Source: Paenibacillus segetis
GTDB taxonomy: Bacteria; Bacillota; Bacilli; Paenibacillales; Paenibacillaceae
Direction of reading: 5' to 3'
Assembly (NCBI RefSeq): GCF_014639155.1
Contig: NZ_BMFT01000001.1
Span: forward strand, 2,790,001 to 2,854,000
Length of the DNA: 64,000 nt
The translations under genes were made by a program, and so were the position numbers. Within the stretch, counting starts at the first letter, position 1. Each line of letters starts with the position of its first letter. Positions 51,698-59,076 of this stretch are shown piece after piece. Under the pieces are notes generated by a model. The model was not told where the DNA came from, did no database searches, and saw only the letters and a program-made list of their open reading frames with translations.

Positions 51698-51726
51698 ATT
51701 ATATTGTAATTAGTACTTGGAATCAA
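51698..51726 (-). promoter_or_regulatory. Sigma-A promoter of the MBL lipoprotein gene
   Basis: Minus strand TTGATT (51726-51721), 17 bases, TATAAT (51703-51698). The start codon is 44 bases downstream of the -10. Confidence 0.85.
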
Positions 51727-51729
51727 TTG

Positions 51730-52137
51730 CTACCCTCGCCGTAATTTAGCTTTATATTGCTTGAATTGAAAGTAAACTGTGCATCCGATGCAATAACCAC
51801 AGATAGCAGCAAAAGCAGCCACACCAAGCATCCAGCTAAATCCGTAACCAAGCCATTTCACTTGAACGGCAAAGCCCAACATAGAGCCCGTCAGGAACAG
51901 AACGGCAAGCACATTATTGAACCGTTGTAATTCTCCCGCTTGACGTGGTGCTGAATCCACTTTTAAAAAGGGCTTTACTAAAATAACAAATACATTTTTG
52001 CCGAACAACAGCCCCGTTATTTGAACCAGCCATAAGAACAACAGTACATAAGGCTCTCTAAATATAGAAGCTGCGATCACCGATAGCACAATACCTATTT
52101 GATTTACTTTTACATAAGGTTCCGGAATGTCCTTCAT
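51730..52137 (-). CDS. DUF4395 membrane protein
   Basis: The 135-residue protein has about four hydrophobic segments and the family signature near the C-terminus, AAICGYCIGCTVYFQFKQY (CxxC facing a membrane end). It begins with IPEPYVKVNQIGIVLSVIAA. DUF4395 proteins are often found with thioredoxin-like or rhodanese proteins and may carry a redox-active Cys pair. No such partner is adjacent. ATG at 52137 is chosen over GTG at 52146. Confidence 0.9.
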   Translation of the reverse strand: MKDIPEPYVKVNQIGIVLSVIAASIFREPYVLLFLWLVQITGLLFGKNVFVILVKPFLKVDSAPRQAGELQRFNNVLAVLFLTGSMLGFAVQVKWLGYGFSWMLGVAAFAAICGYCIGCTVYFQFKQYKAKLRRG

Positions 52138-52218
52138 CACGCTCACCCGCCTTTATTATTTAGATAAAATATATCGCTTAATTCCATCTAAATCAATAGG
52201 AATTAAGCGATTTTCCAC

Positions 52219-52251
52219 AAAAAAAACCGCCTATTAAATTAGGCGGCTTTA
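52219..52251 (-). terminator. Terminator of the BIG2 protein gene
   Basis: AACCGCCTA pairs with TAGGCGGcTT around TTAAAT. The minus strand continues with eight T. Confidence 0.9.
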
Positions 52252-52270
52252 AAACTTTAAACTCTAATAA

Positions 52271-54505
52271 TTAATTTACTTTTACAGTGATTGATACTGT
52301 TTTCCCATCGAATTTACCTTTAATGGTAGTAGTACCCTTAGCGATTGCTTCAATTTTACCGTTTGTGACTTTGGCAACAGAAGGTTTGGAGCTTGTCCAA
52401 ACTGCACTACCTGTCACAGCAGAAGTTTTACCGGTATCATACAAAGCGGTCACTACCACAGTTTTAACTCCACCTGGAGCCAATACTAGCTTCTTCTCAT
52501 CTACTGTAAGTGTCTTCAGTTTAGGTACTACGCTGACTTTAACACTAACCTTGATTCCTTGATAAGAACCATTCAAGGTTGCGGTGCCTTCAGCCACTGC
52601 TTTCACAGTGGTGGAGGTTATCGATGCCACCTCGACATTTGAAGATTCCCAGTTCACTTTACTACCCAGGTTTACCGTTTTACCATTTGTATAGTATCCA
52701 GTTACCTTGATAGCCTTAGACTTTTTGAGATTAAGCTCTATATTTTGTGGTTCAACCACAATCTTAGTAATCTTAGGTTCAATGACCACAGGAATACTTA
52801 TCACTTTATTCGAATAAGTCCCTTTTAATGTCGCTGACCCTTTGAGTAGTCCTTTAATTACTTTTCCTGAAGCTGAATCTTTCAGAACTGCATTGGAGCC
52901 ACTTAAGGTCCACTTCATTTCGTTAGTATAATTAGCAGCTTCACTTCCGTCCTCCCATACGACTGTAATGTCTGGAAGCGCGGTTTCTTCTCCAATAACC
53001 ACATTTACATTATCAACATCAGTAAGAAGTGCAAGTACCTTCTCTTTAACGGTAAGCTTAATCGTTATTTCTGTATCACGAATCGGAAGTTCTGACGCGG
53101 ATGATACAGCGGATTCTGGAAGTTTAGCCGTTAAGATAACTTCGCCTGCACCTTTAGCAATGATTTTACCGTCTTCCACAATTGCAATCTCATCGTTAGC
53201 AGAGGACCACTCAACCTCTTTACTGAAATCGAGTTCTTCATCGTCTAGCTTAGTCGCAGTCACTTTAGGAACGCTTAGTGACTCACCTTTCAAAAGCTCC
53301 AGCTCTGTCTTCTCCGTAGCTAGCTTTGTAATGGTAGGATAGACCGTGATGTTAATACTTTTGCTTACACCCTTATAACTAGTTTTCAAAGAGGAAGTTC
53401 CAGCAGCTTTGGCTATAACTTCCCCCTTACTCACCGTGAAGAGCAATGGATTTGCGGAAGTCCATTCTGCGGACGTTGTAACATCTTCTGTATGATTAGC
53501 ACTATCTCTTACTCCAGCTGTCACTTGAAGCTTCTCACCAATAAACATAACCTGTTTCGTTGATGGCGTCATGATAATTGCCTCGTGTGCAGCCCGTACA
53601 TAAACGTCAACAGTAGCCTTCGCTCCTAAGTATTCGGCGGTAATCGTAGTTTTACCTGTGCTAAGAGCTTTAACTTTACCTTCCTCTACTGTAGCCACAC
53701 TACTATCGGAAGATGTCCACTTCGTTTCTTTAGACACATCATCTGCGCTTTTTGTTTTATCAGCAGCCAGAACCGGGATAGCTTGTAATGTAATTGCGTC
53801 ATCACCAACAAGCAATTCGATATCACCTACGACTGGTGTACCTGAGCCTTCATTAACACGATTAATTTTCAACTCGGAATATGGCGAAGATACGGTAGCT
53901 TTAAAGGTCGCCGTCAAACCAGCGTATTTCGCAGTAATTGTCGCTGTTCCTTCACCGACCAAGGTGATTTTCCCTTTCTCGATCGTCAGGACTGAAGCAT
54001 TAGAGGTACTCCACTCCGCTTTATCTGTCACATCCGTCTTCTTTGCTTCAGAAGTGTCGATTGTTGCATTAGCATAAACCCATAAATTCGTATCGCCCAG
54101 TTTATATTTACCTTCAGATCCGTAATCCAGACTTAACTCTTTATACGTATCAACAGCTTTAACTTCGATAGTTGATACAGATGAATTATTGTACATAGCC
54201 TTGATCGTTACAGTACCACTTTTTATAGCAGTTAGAAATCCATTCGTAACTTTGACAATACCATCATCTGTAGATGTCCAATCTACAGCCCCAGTCAAGT
54301 CGCTCTTTGAAGTGGATCCTTCAAGTGTTCCCCATACCTTTAGCTGCTTTGACTTACCTACATTGAGTTCCAATACACTACCAGATCCCTCGATATCAAT
54401 CGAACGAACATCTCCAGTTGCCGCAAGAACACTAGTCGGAAATACTGCAGCAAGAAGCAGTGTTAGAGCCAGGAGCCATTTCATCATTTTCCTGTTTGCA
54501 ATCAT
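52271..54505 (-). CDS. Secreted protein of eight tandem BIG2 (Ig-like group 2) domains
   Basis: After a signal peptide (MMKWLLALTLLLAAVFPTSV, cleaved near 28), the remaining 715 residues are eight units of 80-100 residues. Their starts are near 30, 120, 207, 305, 385, 495, 582 and 662. Each has the BIG2 core: a W-[TES]-S-[STA]-[NDK] turn, then V(A)xVxxGxIxAxxxGxxTI, then a last strand. Such domains bind sugars or act as spacers in adhesins and wall proteins. No catalytic domain, S-layer (SLH) or LPXTG anchor is seen. Length is set by domain duplication. Role in adhesion or wall structure is inferred. Confidence 0.92.
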   Translation of the reverse strand: MIANRKMMKWLLALTLLLAAVFPTSVLAATGDVRSIDIEGSGSVLELNVGKSKQLKVWGTLEGSTSKSDLTGAVDWTSTDDGIVKVTNGFLTAIKSGTVTIKAMYNNSSVSTIEVKAVDTYKELSLDYGSEGKYKLGDTNLWVYANATIDTSEAKKTDVTDKAEWSTSNASVLTIEKGKITLVGEGTATITAKYAGLTATFKATVSSPYSELKINRVNEGSGTPVVGDIELLVGDDAITLQAIPVLAADKTKSADDVSKETKWTSSDSSVATVEEGKVKALSTGKTTITAEYLGAKATVDVYVRAAHEAIIMTPSTKQVMFIGEKLQVTAGVRDSANHTEDVTTSAEWTSANPLLFTVSKGEVIAKAAGTSSLKTSYKGVSKSINITVYPTITKLATEKTELELLKGESLSVPKVTATKLDDEELDFSKEVEWSSANDEIAIVEDGKIIAKGAGEVILTAKLPESAVSSASELPIRDTEITIKLTVKEKVLALLTDVDNVNVVIGEETALPDITVVWEDGSEAANYTNEMKWTLSGSNAVLKDSASGKVIKGLLKGSATLKGTYSNKVISIPVVIEPKITKIVVEPQNIELNLKKSKAIKVTGYYTNGKTVNLGSKVNWESSNVEVASITSTTVKAVAEGTATLNGSYQGIKVSVKVSVVPKLKTLTVDEKKLVLAPGGVKTVVVTALYDTGKTSAVTGSAVWTSSKPSVAKVTNGKIEAIAKGTTTIKGKFDGKTVSITVKVN

Positions 54506-54632
54506 TTATTCCTCTCCTTTTGGTGTCACTTTTGCCAGAATTCGTTTCTAGCCCTTTGCGTTTTATATCGACATATAGGAGGAATTACGTAACCCTTTCA
54601 GCCAAATTAATCCCTAAGTCCTACAAAAAAGC

Positions 54633-55304
54633 TCAATTATCTTCCTCTATCTTCCACTCTATCGATTCTTGGTTCTGGGATTCTAAAAATTCATTAATTT
54701 GCGAAAATGGCCGACTTCCAAAGAAACCTCTTCTAGCAGCAAGCGGGCTTGGATGTACGGAAGCAATCACCTTGTGCTTACTCTCGTCAATCTTTGCCCC
54801 CTTCTTCTGGGCATGATTACCCCACAGGAGGAAGACCATGGGCTGTTCACGCTCATTTAACGCCTCGATCACGGCGTCCGTAAACTGCTCCCATCCTTTC
54901 CCTTGGTGAGAGCCCGCTAGACCGTCCTGCACAGTCAACACATTGTTGAGCAATAACACCCCACGTTCCGCCCATGACGTCAAATTGCCCGTAGTTGGAA
55001 TATCTAACCCCAGGTCGCTGGATAGCTCTTTATATATATTCCGAAGGGAAGGTGGAATCTTAACACCTGGCAACACAGAGAAGCTTAATCCATGCGCCTG
55101 ACCCGGTCCGTGATAGGGGTCTTGTCCTAAAATGACTACTTTTGTATCTGTATAACTTGTCAGCTTTAGTGCCTGAAACAAGTGATCCTGTGGTGGATAC
55201 ACAGTAAACTCTTGATATTCTTGATGGAGCCACTCCATTAATTTTATAAAATAGGGCTTTCTAACTTCCTCGTAAAGAATCTCATCCCAATCGTTTCCGA
55301 ACAT
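54633..55304 (-). CDS. ung: Uracil-DNA glycosylase
   Basis: The 223-residue enzyme has family 1 UDG motifs: [20 protein letters not shown] with the catalytic Asp, the uracil-binding LLLNNVLTV, and the DNA-intercalation loop [20 protein letters not shown] with the catalytic His. It removes uracil from DNA at the start of base excision repair. GAGAGGGAAAAC precedes the ATG. It stands alone between the BIG2 gene and tRNA-Leu. Confidence 0.97.
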   Translation of the reverse strand: MFGNDWDEILYEEVRKPYFIKLMEWLHQEYQEFTVYPPQDHLFQALKLTSYTDTKVVILGQDPYHGPGQAHGLSFSVLPGVKIPPSLRNIYKELSSDLGLDIPTTGNLTSWAERGVLLLNNVLTVQDGLAGSHQGKGWEQFTDAVIEALNEREQPMVFLLWGNHAQKKGAKIDESKHKVIASVHPSPLAARRGFFGSRPFSQINEFLESQNQESIEWKIEEDN

Positions 55305-55340
55305 TACTGTTTTCCCTCTCTTTCATAAATAACAAAAAGC

Positions 55341-55386
55341 AAAAAGGAGTCCTAGGCCAGCTTCTCGCCGACTTAGAACTCCTTTC
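55341..55386 (-). terminator. Terminator of tRNA-Leu
   Basis: AAAGGAGT-CCTA pairs with TAG-ACTCCTTT over a longer loop. On the minus strand TTTTTGCTTTTTG follows. Confidence 0.8.
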
Positions 55387-55414
55387 GATGTTACACCTTC
55401 AATGTTACTTCGTA

Positions 55415-55500
55415 TGCCGAGAACCGGAATCGAACCGGTACGGTAGTCACCTACCGCAGGATTTTAAGTCCTGTGCGTCTGCCAATTCCGCCACCCCGGC
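55415..55500 (-). tRNA. tRNA-Leu (TAA)
   Basis: This is an 86-base class II tRNA: acceptor GCCGGGG, D-arm with GGCGGAATTGGCAGACGC, anticodon loop CTTAAAA (anticodon TAA) on stem CAGGA/TCCTG, a long variable arm and a T-arm with TTCGATT. Discriminator A; CCA is not encoded. Confidence 0.97.
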
Positions 55501-55532
55501 ACAGTATGGGGAATAAAAGTCCCGTATAAATG

Positions 55533-55561
55533 ATTATATACGGAATCGTCCTCAGATTCAA
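55533..55561 (-). promoter_or_regulatory. Sigma-A promoter of tRNA-Leu
   Basis: Minus strand TTGAAT (55561-55556), 17 bases, TATAAT (55538-55533), about 33 bases before the mature tRNA 5' end. Confidence 0.85.
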
Positions 55562-55653
55562 CATTTTTCTTAAATAAAGATCATTTTTGTAATGTTGAAG
55601 CTCAAAATCGGGAACAATACAACACAAATCTCATGTAATGGAGGAAACAAAAG

Positions 55654-55803
55654 ATGAACATCAATACTGATAGTTATAAAATCGCTCCTCTGGATGGAAC
55701 CACTCAGGCCTTAGCGATCATTAAAAATGCTGAATCTGAAATTGCCAAAATTACAGGGAATCATGTTACTTTAATCGCCTATGAAAAAAGCGAGAAGAAA
55801 TAA
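55654..55803 (+). CDS. Small hypothetical protein (49 aa)
   Basis: GGAGG lies nine bases before ATG 55654. The protein reads MNINTDSYKIAPLDGTTQAL, then AIIKNAESEIAKITGNHVTL and a Lys-rich end. It looks like one short helix flanked by strands, soluble, without signal. Its binding site and codon use support a real gene. I do not recognise the family. It converges on the 55829-55984 gene, with 25 bases between the stops. Confidence 0.7.
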   Translation: MNINTDSYKIAPLDGTTQALAIIKNAESEIAKITGNHVTLIAYEKSEKK

Positions 55804-55815
55804 CCATTGCCTTCT

Positions 55816-55877
55816 ATGTGTCCACTGACTATCTTTTGCTCGATATAACAAGAAAAAATGTAGCCAGTGGACCACAT
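55816..55877. repeat. Inverted repeat between two convergent small genes
   Basis: ATGTGTCCACTGACTA (about 55816-55831) is an imperfect inverted copy of TAGCCAGTGGACCACAT (about 55861-55877), with about 29 bases between. The right arm lies inside the minus-strand small gene. Confidence 0.55.
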
Positions 55878-55984
55878 AATAGAGATAATAAAAACCAATT
55901 TAAGCCACTTCTATTTTTCCCTTGTGCAAGTCCCGCATTAATCAGAGCTAACGTGCCCCAACCAACATAGAATTCATTACCCAT
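55829..55984 (-). CDS. Small membrane protein (51 aa)
   Basis: Minus-strand ATG 55984 is about six bases after GGAGGGG. The protein has a short polar start (MGNEFYVGWGTLALINAG), a basic turn (QGKNRSGLNW) and a C-terminal hydrophobic helix (FLLSLLCGPLATFFLVI) ending in SSKR. This resembles the small antitoxin-like or Pro-Leu-rich tail-anchored proteins often annotated as hypothetical in Bacillales, with a GPLATFFL core like that of membrane-associated PTS/ABC leader peptides. No function can be assigned. Confidence 0.72.
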   Translation of the reverse strand: MGNEFYVGWGTLALINAGLAQGKNRSGLNWFLLSLLCGPLATFFLVISSKR

Positions 55985-56123
55985 GATGCACCCCTCCTAA
56001 GGAAGTAATATAAGTATTATATCTTATTTTGATCGAGATAAATGAACTATGGACAAACGAACAATCAATTTTAGGATAATTGCGTATACTGCCTGTAAAT
56101 CCACTATAGAGGAGATGAAGGAA

Positions 56124-56345
56124 ATGTCGGAATTTTGCCCAACGTGCCCAACCGAAACCGTTGTTGACCCGCCTAAAGTTGTGTTTGAAGATTATTTCCA
56201 CCCACAGATCGTTCAGGTCATTCATCCGATTGAAGTAGTTAGACGACATCATTGTGTTCCAGTGCCTCAGCATATTTGTACGTATTCAGAAAGAGATGAA
56301 ATGTGTTTCGTATCTAGTGTCAAGAAGAGAAAGAAAAGAAAATAA
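56124..56345 (+). CDS. CotD-like spore coat protein (73 aa)
   Basis: The protein is rich in Cys, His, Pro and Val: MSEFCPTCPTETVVDPPKVV, then YFHPQIVQVIHPIEVVRRHH, and a basic end VKKRKKRK. The HPxxVxVxHP...HH layout is that of the inner-coat CotD family. It would be made late in the mother cell and crosslinked into the coat. ATG 56124 is nine bases after GAGGAG; another ATG nine bases upstream is too close to that site. Confidence 0.78.
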   Translation: MSEFCPTCPTETVVDPPKVVFEDYFHPQIVQVIHPIEVVRRHHCVPVPQHICTYSERDEMCFVSSVKKRKKRK

Positions 56346-56389
56346 ACTGAATTAGGCGAGAAGAATTGCACGCTGGTTCAATCTTGTAT

Positions 56390-56494
56390 TTATTGCGCCA
56401 GCAGCGCTACTTCATTCTCGCCTGGTTCCCTTTTAATATGAAGAGTACATAGATCAAAATGCCCCTTTTGATCGTATACATAAAGTTCGTCCAT
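56390..56494 (-). CDS. Very small hypothetical protein (34 aa)
   Basis: Minus-strand ATG 56494 follows GGGAGGT at ten bases. The frame reads MDELYVYDQKGHFDLCTLHI and ends KREPGENEVALLAQ. The composition looks like a normal soluble protein. Its binding site is one arm of the inverted repeat at 56499-56543. With this length, coding is likely but not proven. Confidence 0.55.
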   Translation of the reverse strand: MDELYVYDQKGHFDLCTLHIKREPGENEVALLAQ

Positions 56495-56498
56495 ACAA

Positions 56499-56543
56499 AA
56501 ATCCACCTCCCGAATAATATATCTTTAGAAAGGAGGTGGATTT
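56499..56543. repeat. Perfect 12-bp inverted repeat carrying two divergent ribosome binding sites
   Basis: AAATCCACCTCC (56499-56510) and GGAGGTGGATTT (56532-56543) are exact inverted copies with 21 bases between. Each arm contains GGAGGTGG on its own coding strand, in front of the 34-residue gene (minus) and the 56546 unit (plus). Confidence 0.75.
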
Positions 56544-56545
56544 AA

Positions 56546-56975
56546 ATACCGAATAAATTAGTCGATAGCCAGTTATCCCAAAACGCTTCTAATTCAGGAT
56601 CAATTTCCATTCCAACGACTGTTGCACCTGCGCTGTTTGGTACACTCGGTTTGAATACTGCGGCTGCAGGCAATAATCTTTCAGTTCATTTCTCTGCTAC
56701 GATATCTTTTAGATCCGCAAATTTAGTAACAGTACCTGTAACTGTTGAGATTTTTAGAGTGATTGGCGCAACTTCCACGCTGGTTTATTCTTCCAGAGAA
56801 AGTCTGAAACTGGGCCAACTTTTGATTCCTTTAACTATAAGCGGTGTAGATTTCCAACCACCCAACCCAGGTTTTATTAATTTACCAAGCTTTTATCAGC
56901 AATGATGCAGGATTCCCTGCTTCACCAGTTCGTATTGGACCGGAGAGTTTCCAGGCTGTTGCATACTCTGATTAG
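56546..56975 (+). pseudogene. Small protein gene with ATA in the start position and a +1 frameshift
   Basis: GGAGGT lies eight bases before ATA 56546. In that frame follows a continuous protein: (M)PNKLVDSQLSQNASNSGS, ISIPTTVAPALFGTLGLNT, SVHFSATISFRSANLVTVPV, EIFRVIGATSTLVYSSRES and on to INLPSF. The reading then hits a stop at 56903. Shifting by one base at the TTTT of 56891-56894 restores FISNDAGFPASPVRIGPESF and QAVAYSD, ending at TAG 56975. So the gene seems to have lost its ATG and gained one T. The only standard start in frame is an unsupported TTG at 56651. The protein is beta-rich and of unknown family, possibly spore-surface. Confidence 0.65.
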
Positions 56976-57020
56976 TAATTCTACGAGAAACTAACTACAT
57001 CAGTCTATCTCTATAGACAA

Positions 57021-57052
57021 CAAAATAACCCTTACTAAGTAAGGGTTATTTG
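57021..57052 (-). terminator. Terminator of the tRNA-fMet/tRNA-Ile unit
   Basis: AAATAACCCTTA and TAAGGGTTATTT pair around CTAAG. The minus strand continues TTGTTG. Confidence 0.85.
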
Positions 57053-57057
57053 CATTA

Positions 57058-57131
57058 TGGGCCCTGAGGGACTCGAACCCCCGACCAATCGGTTATGAGC
57101 CGACCGCTCTAACCAACTGAGCTAAGGGCCC
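57058..57131 (-). tRNA. tRNA-Ile2 (CAT, lysidine type)
   Basis: The cloverleaf is complete with acceptor GGGCCCT, D-arm GCTCAGTTGGTTAGAGC, anticodon loop CTCATAA, and T-arm with TTCGAGT; discriminator A. The CAT anticodon with the CTCATAACC loop and the isoleucine-like acceptor fit the AUA-reading tRNA, whose C34 is changed to lysidine by TilS. An elongator Met tRNA usually has TTCATAC instead. CCA is not encoded. Confidence 0.88.
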
Positions 57132-57148
57132 AAACTCAAAAATATAAA

Positions 57149-57222
57149 TTGCGGGGGCAGGATTTGAACCTGCGGCCTTCGGGTTATGAGCCCGACGAGC
57201 TACCGAGCTGCTCCACCCCGCG
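57149..57222 (-). tRNA. Initiator tRNA-fMet (CAT)
   Basis: The acceptor begins CGCGGGG against CCCCGCA, so C1 faces A72 unpaired, the bacterial initiator hallmark. Three G-C pairs close the anticodon stem (TCGGG/CCCGA) around CTCATAA. The T-arm has TTCAAAT. It is transcribed ahead of tRNA-Ile2 from the promoter at 57245. Confidence 0.95.
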
Positions 57223-57244
57223 ATAATAAACAGCGACAAGTAAT

Positions 57245-57274
57245 AATATACATGATAATATAGGGCCCCGTCAA
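57245..57274 (-). promoter_or_regulatory. Sigma-A promoter of the tRNA-fMet/tRNA-Ile unit
   Basis: Minus strand TTGACG (57274-57269), 18 bases, TATATT (57250-57245). The mature tRNA-fMet begins 23 bases after the -10. Confidence 0.82.
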
Positions 57275-57282
57275 GCATTATT

Positions 57283-57471
57283 TTATGGAATAAATCTCAC
57301 CCCATATTTTCCTCTCCGCGAACGAAAAATTTCAATCTCCCGCATTTCATCAAAACCATAAATCCATCCATCCTGTTCCAAACGTTTAGCTAAACAGCCC
57401 GCCTGAAACTTCGTTCTATATAACTTATTAAAGTATATCCAGCGCATGATACAATTCAGCTCTCTTTCCAT
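57283..57471 (-). CDS. Hypothetical basic protein (62 aa)
   Basis: The frame from ATG 57471 reads MERELNCIMRWIYFNKLYRT, FQAGCLAKRLEQDGWIYGFD and ends FRSRRGKYGVRFIP. It is basic and soluble. The frame is open further upstream to a TTG at 57513, but no good binding site is present for any start. The stop is nine bases before the tRNA promoter. It may be a real small gene, perhaps starting from a later ATG with the TATAAT at 57472-57477 as its -10. Low confidence. Confidence 0.45.
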   Translation of the reverse strand: MERELNCIMRWIYFNKLYRTKFQAGCLAKRLEQDGWIYGFDEMREIEIFRSRRGKYGVRFIP

Positions 57472-57521
57472 TATAATGTCTAATCCTCTGCACCTATACC
57501 TTAGATTACCCAAGAACGACC

Positions 57522-57553
57522 AAAAAAAGCCGCCGAAAAAAAATCCGGCGACT
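57522..57553 (-). terminator. Terminator of the ABC/solute-binding operon
   Basis: GCCGCCG (57529-57535) pairs with CGGCGAC (57546-57552, one mismatch) around an A-rich loop. The minus strand continues with seven T. It starts 15 bases past the last gene of the operon. Confidence 0.85.
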
Positions 57554-57567
57554 TAACAATTACCACT

Positions 57568-59076
57568 TTATCCCCTAATACCCATCGCGTTTCCACTTTC
57601 ATCTGGAATAAATGGGGTTCCATCATCTTGAAATTGCGTTTTCGGGTTATTTTTGATCTCTTGTAGCATTTTATTACCCTTTTCCGCCCATTCATTCAGT
57701 GCTTCCTCTGGAGTTTTCTTATTATCAAGTACCTCTTGGAAGAAAGTCCGACCACTATTTGTTATGCTATACAGCCCTGGTTTCTCAGACATCAATTTAT
57801 CGTCCTTAGGGTTGCTTGGTGGGAATGGCTTCAGCAAATAGAATGCCTGAATGTTATAATCTAGCCCTTGTTTCGGTTGAATGTATGTCTTACGAGCTAC
57901 CATTTCGTAGGTACTTGCCCGTGATCTAAGCTTCGCCCATTCTTCGCTACCGATGAATTTAATGAAATCCCAAGCTGTTTCAGGATTTGGAGCACTGCTG
58001 TTGATTGAGAATGTATTGTTCAGGTAGATATTCCCACCAATATCCGGTTTCTCCGGATGAATAGGAACGGTTACCACATCCCAATCAATAGGAGTAAAAT
58101 TCTTGATCTTAGCGGCATTATTATTTGCATCAGCAATTTCATTGACGTAATTGCTTTCGCCAATCGTCATTGCTACTTTACCAGACAGGAACATATCACT
58201 GCTGATTGCAGTCCAAGGTTCATCACTACCCATTTGATTCGAATTATCAGGGATAATCTTATCTTTGGCTAGCTTACTAATAGTCTCCCAAATTTTTACC
58301 CATTGCGGGGAGTTAACAGTCATGTTCTCTGCTTTTTCGTCAAAAGTTCTCAATTGCAGAGCATTGGAGTAAGAATACTGCATATCCCAGAAAGGATCGC
58401 TACCTTTGTATCGATTGAAGGAAAATCCATATACCCGATCTTTCCCTTCTCCTTTTGCTAATCGACGGGCTATATTAAATATATCATCCCACGTCATTTT
58501 ATCTGTTGGCAAATCGATACCGGCATCCGTAAACATCTTCTTGTTATAATATAGAGCAGAAGCACTAAACGTTGGTGTTAACGCATATAGCTTGCCATCG
58601 CCCAGATCTTTAATACCATCGATAACCGCTGGAACAAAATCGGCTGTATCGAACTTATCTTCCTGAATCATTGGATCTAATTGTTTTAGCGTGTTCTCTT
58701 GAATTAACTGTTTCAGTGTGCCTGTATCAGCTACTACAATATCAACAGGGTTACTTCCTGTCAGCAGTTTCTTCATACTTTCCAAATAATCTGGCTGAAC
58801 ATAAGGTTCGGTTCCATCGTTATAACGATATTGACTTTGGTCAATAGCGGGAACAATTTCTATTTTAATATTTTGATGAGTAAATTCATAAATATCGGTG
58901 TACTGCTGGCGGAAATAAGAGTCGTCACTACCACCATACATCATTCCGATTCGAAGCACCTTCTCTTCCTTACCTTCTGGAGCCTTGCCTGAATTACAGC
59001 CTGCAAGCAACCCTAACGCTAAGGTCGCTGTGAGAGAAACAGTCAACACCTTACGTAACTTTCCATTCTCCGCCAT
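57568..59076 (-). CDS. Extracellular solute-binding lipoprotein (family 1)
   Basis: The 502-residue protein has a lipoprotein signal (LTVSLTATLALGLLAGCN, Cys near 27) and the two-lobed binding-protein fold of the MalE/UgpB type. Visible parts: YALTPTFSASALYYNKKMF, TWDDIFNIARRLAKGEGKDR, FLSGKVAMTIGESNYV and NPETAWDFIKFIGSEEWAK. Family 1 proteins usually serve MalFGK-type sugar importers. Here the gene is the last of an FtsX-type exporter operon. Its ATG overlaps the stop of the ATPase gene (TAATG), so the two are translated together. Whether it delivers a ligand or senses one is unknown. Confidence 0.93.
   Translation of the reverse strand: MAENGKLRKVLTVSLTATLALGLLAGCNSGKAPEGKEEKVLRIGMMYGGSDDSYFRQQYTDIYEFTHQNIKIEIVPAIDQSQYRYNDGTEPYVQPDYLESMKKLLTGSNPVDIVVADTGTLKQLIQENTLKQLDPMIQEDKFDTADFVPAVIDGIKDLGDGKLYALTPTFSASALYYNKKMFTDAGIDLPTDKMTWDDIFNIARRLAKGEGKDRVYGFSFNRYKGSDPFWDMQYSYSNALQLRTFDEKAENMTVNSPQWVKIWETISKLAKDKIIPDNSNQMGSDEPWTAISSDMFLSGKVAMTIGESNYVNEIADANNNAAKIKNFTPIDWDVVTVPIHPEKPDIGGNIYLNNTFSINSSAPNPETAWDFIKFIGSEEWAKLRSRASTYEMVARKTYIQPKQGLDYNIQAFYLLKPFPPSNPKDDKLMSEKPGLYSITNSGRTFFQEVLDNKKTPEEALNEWAEKGNKMLQEIKNNPKTQFQDDGTPFIPDESGNAMGIRG

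Noticed and set aside
52271-54505. Repeat-rich stretch considered as a CRISPR or tandem DNA repeat
   Set aside because: The repetition is at the protein level (BIG2 domains of 80-100 residues); the DNA repeats are diverged and lack regular spacers.
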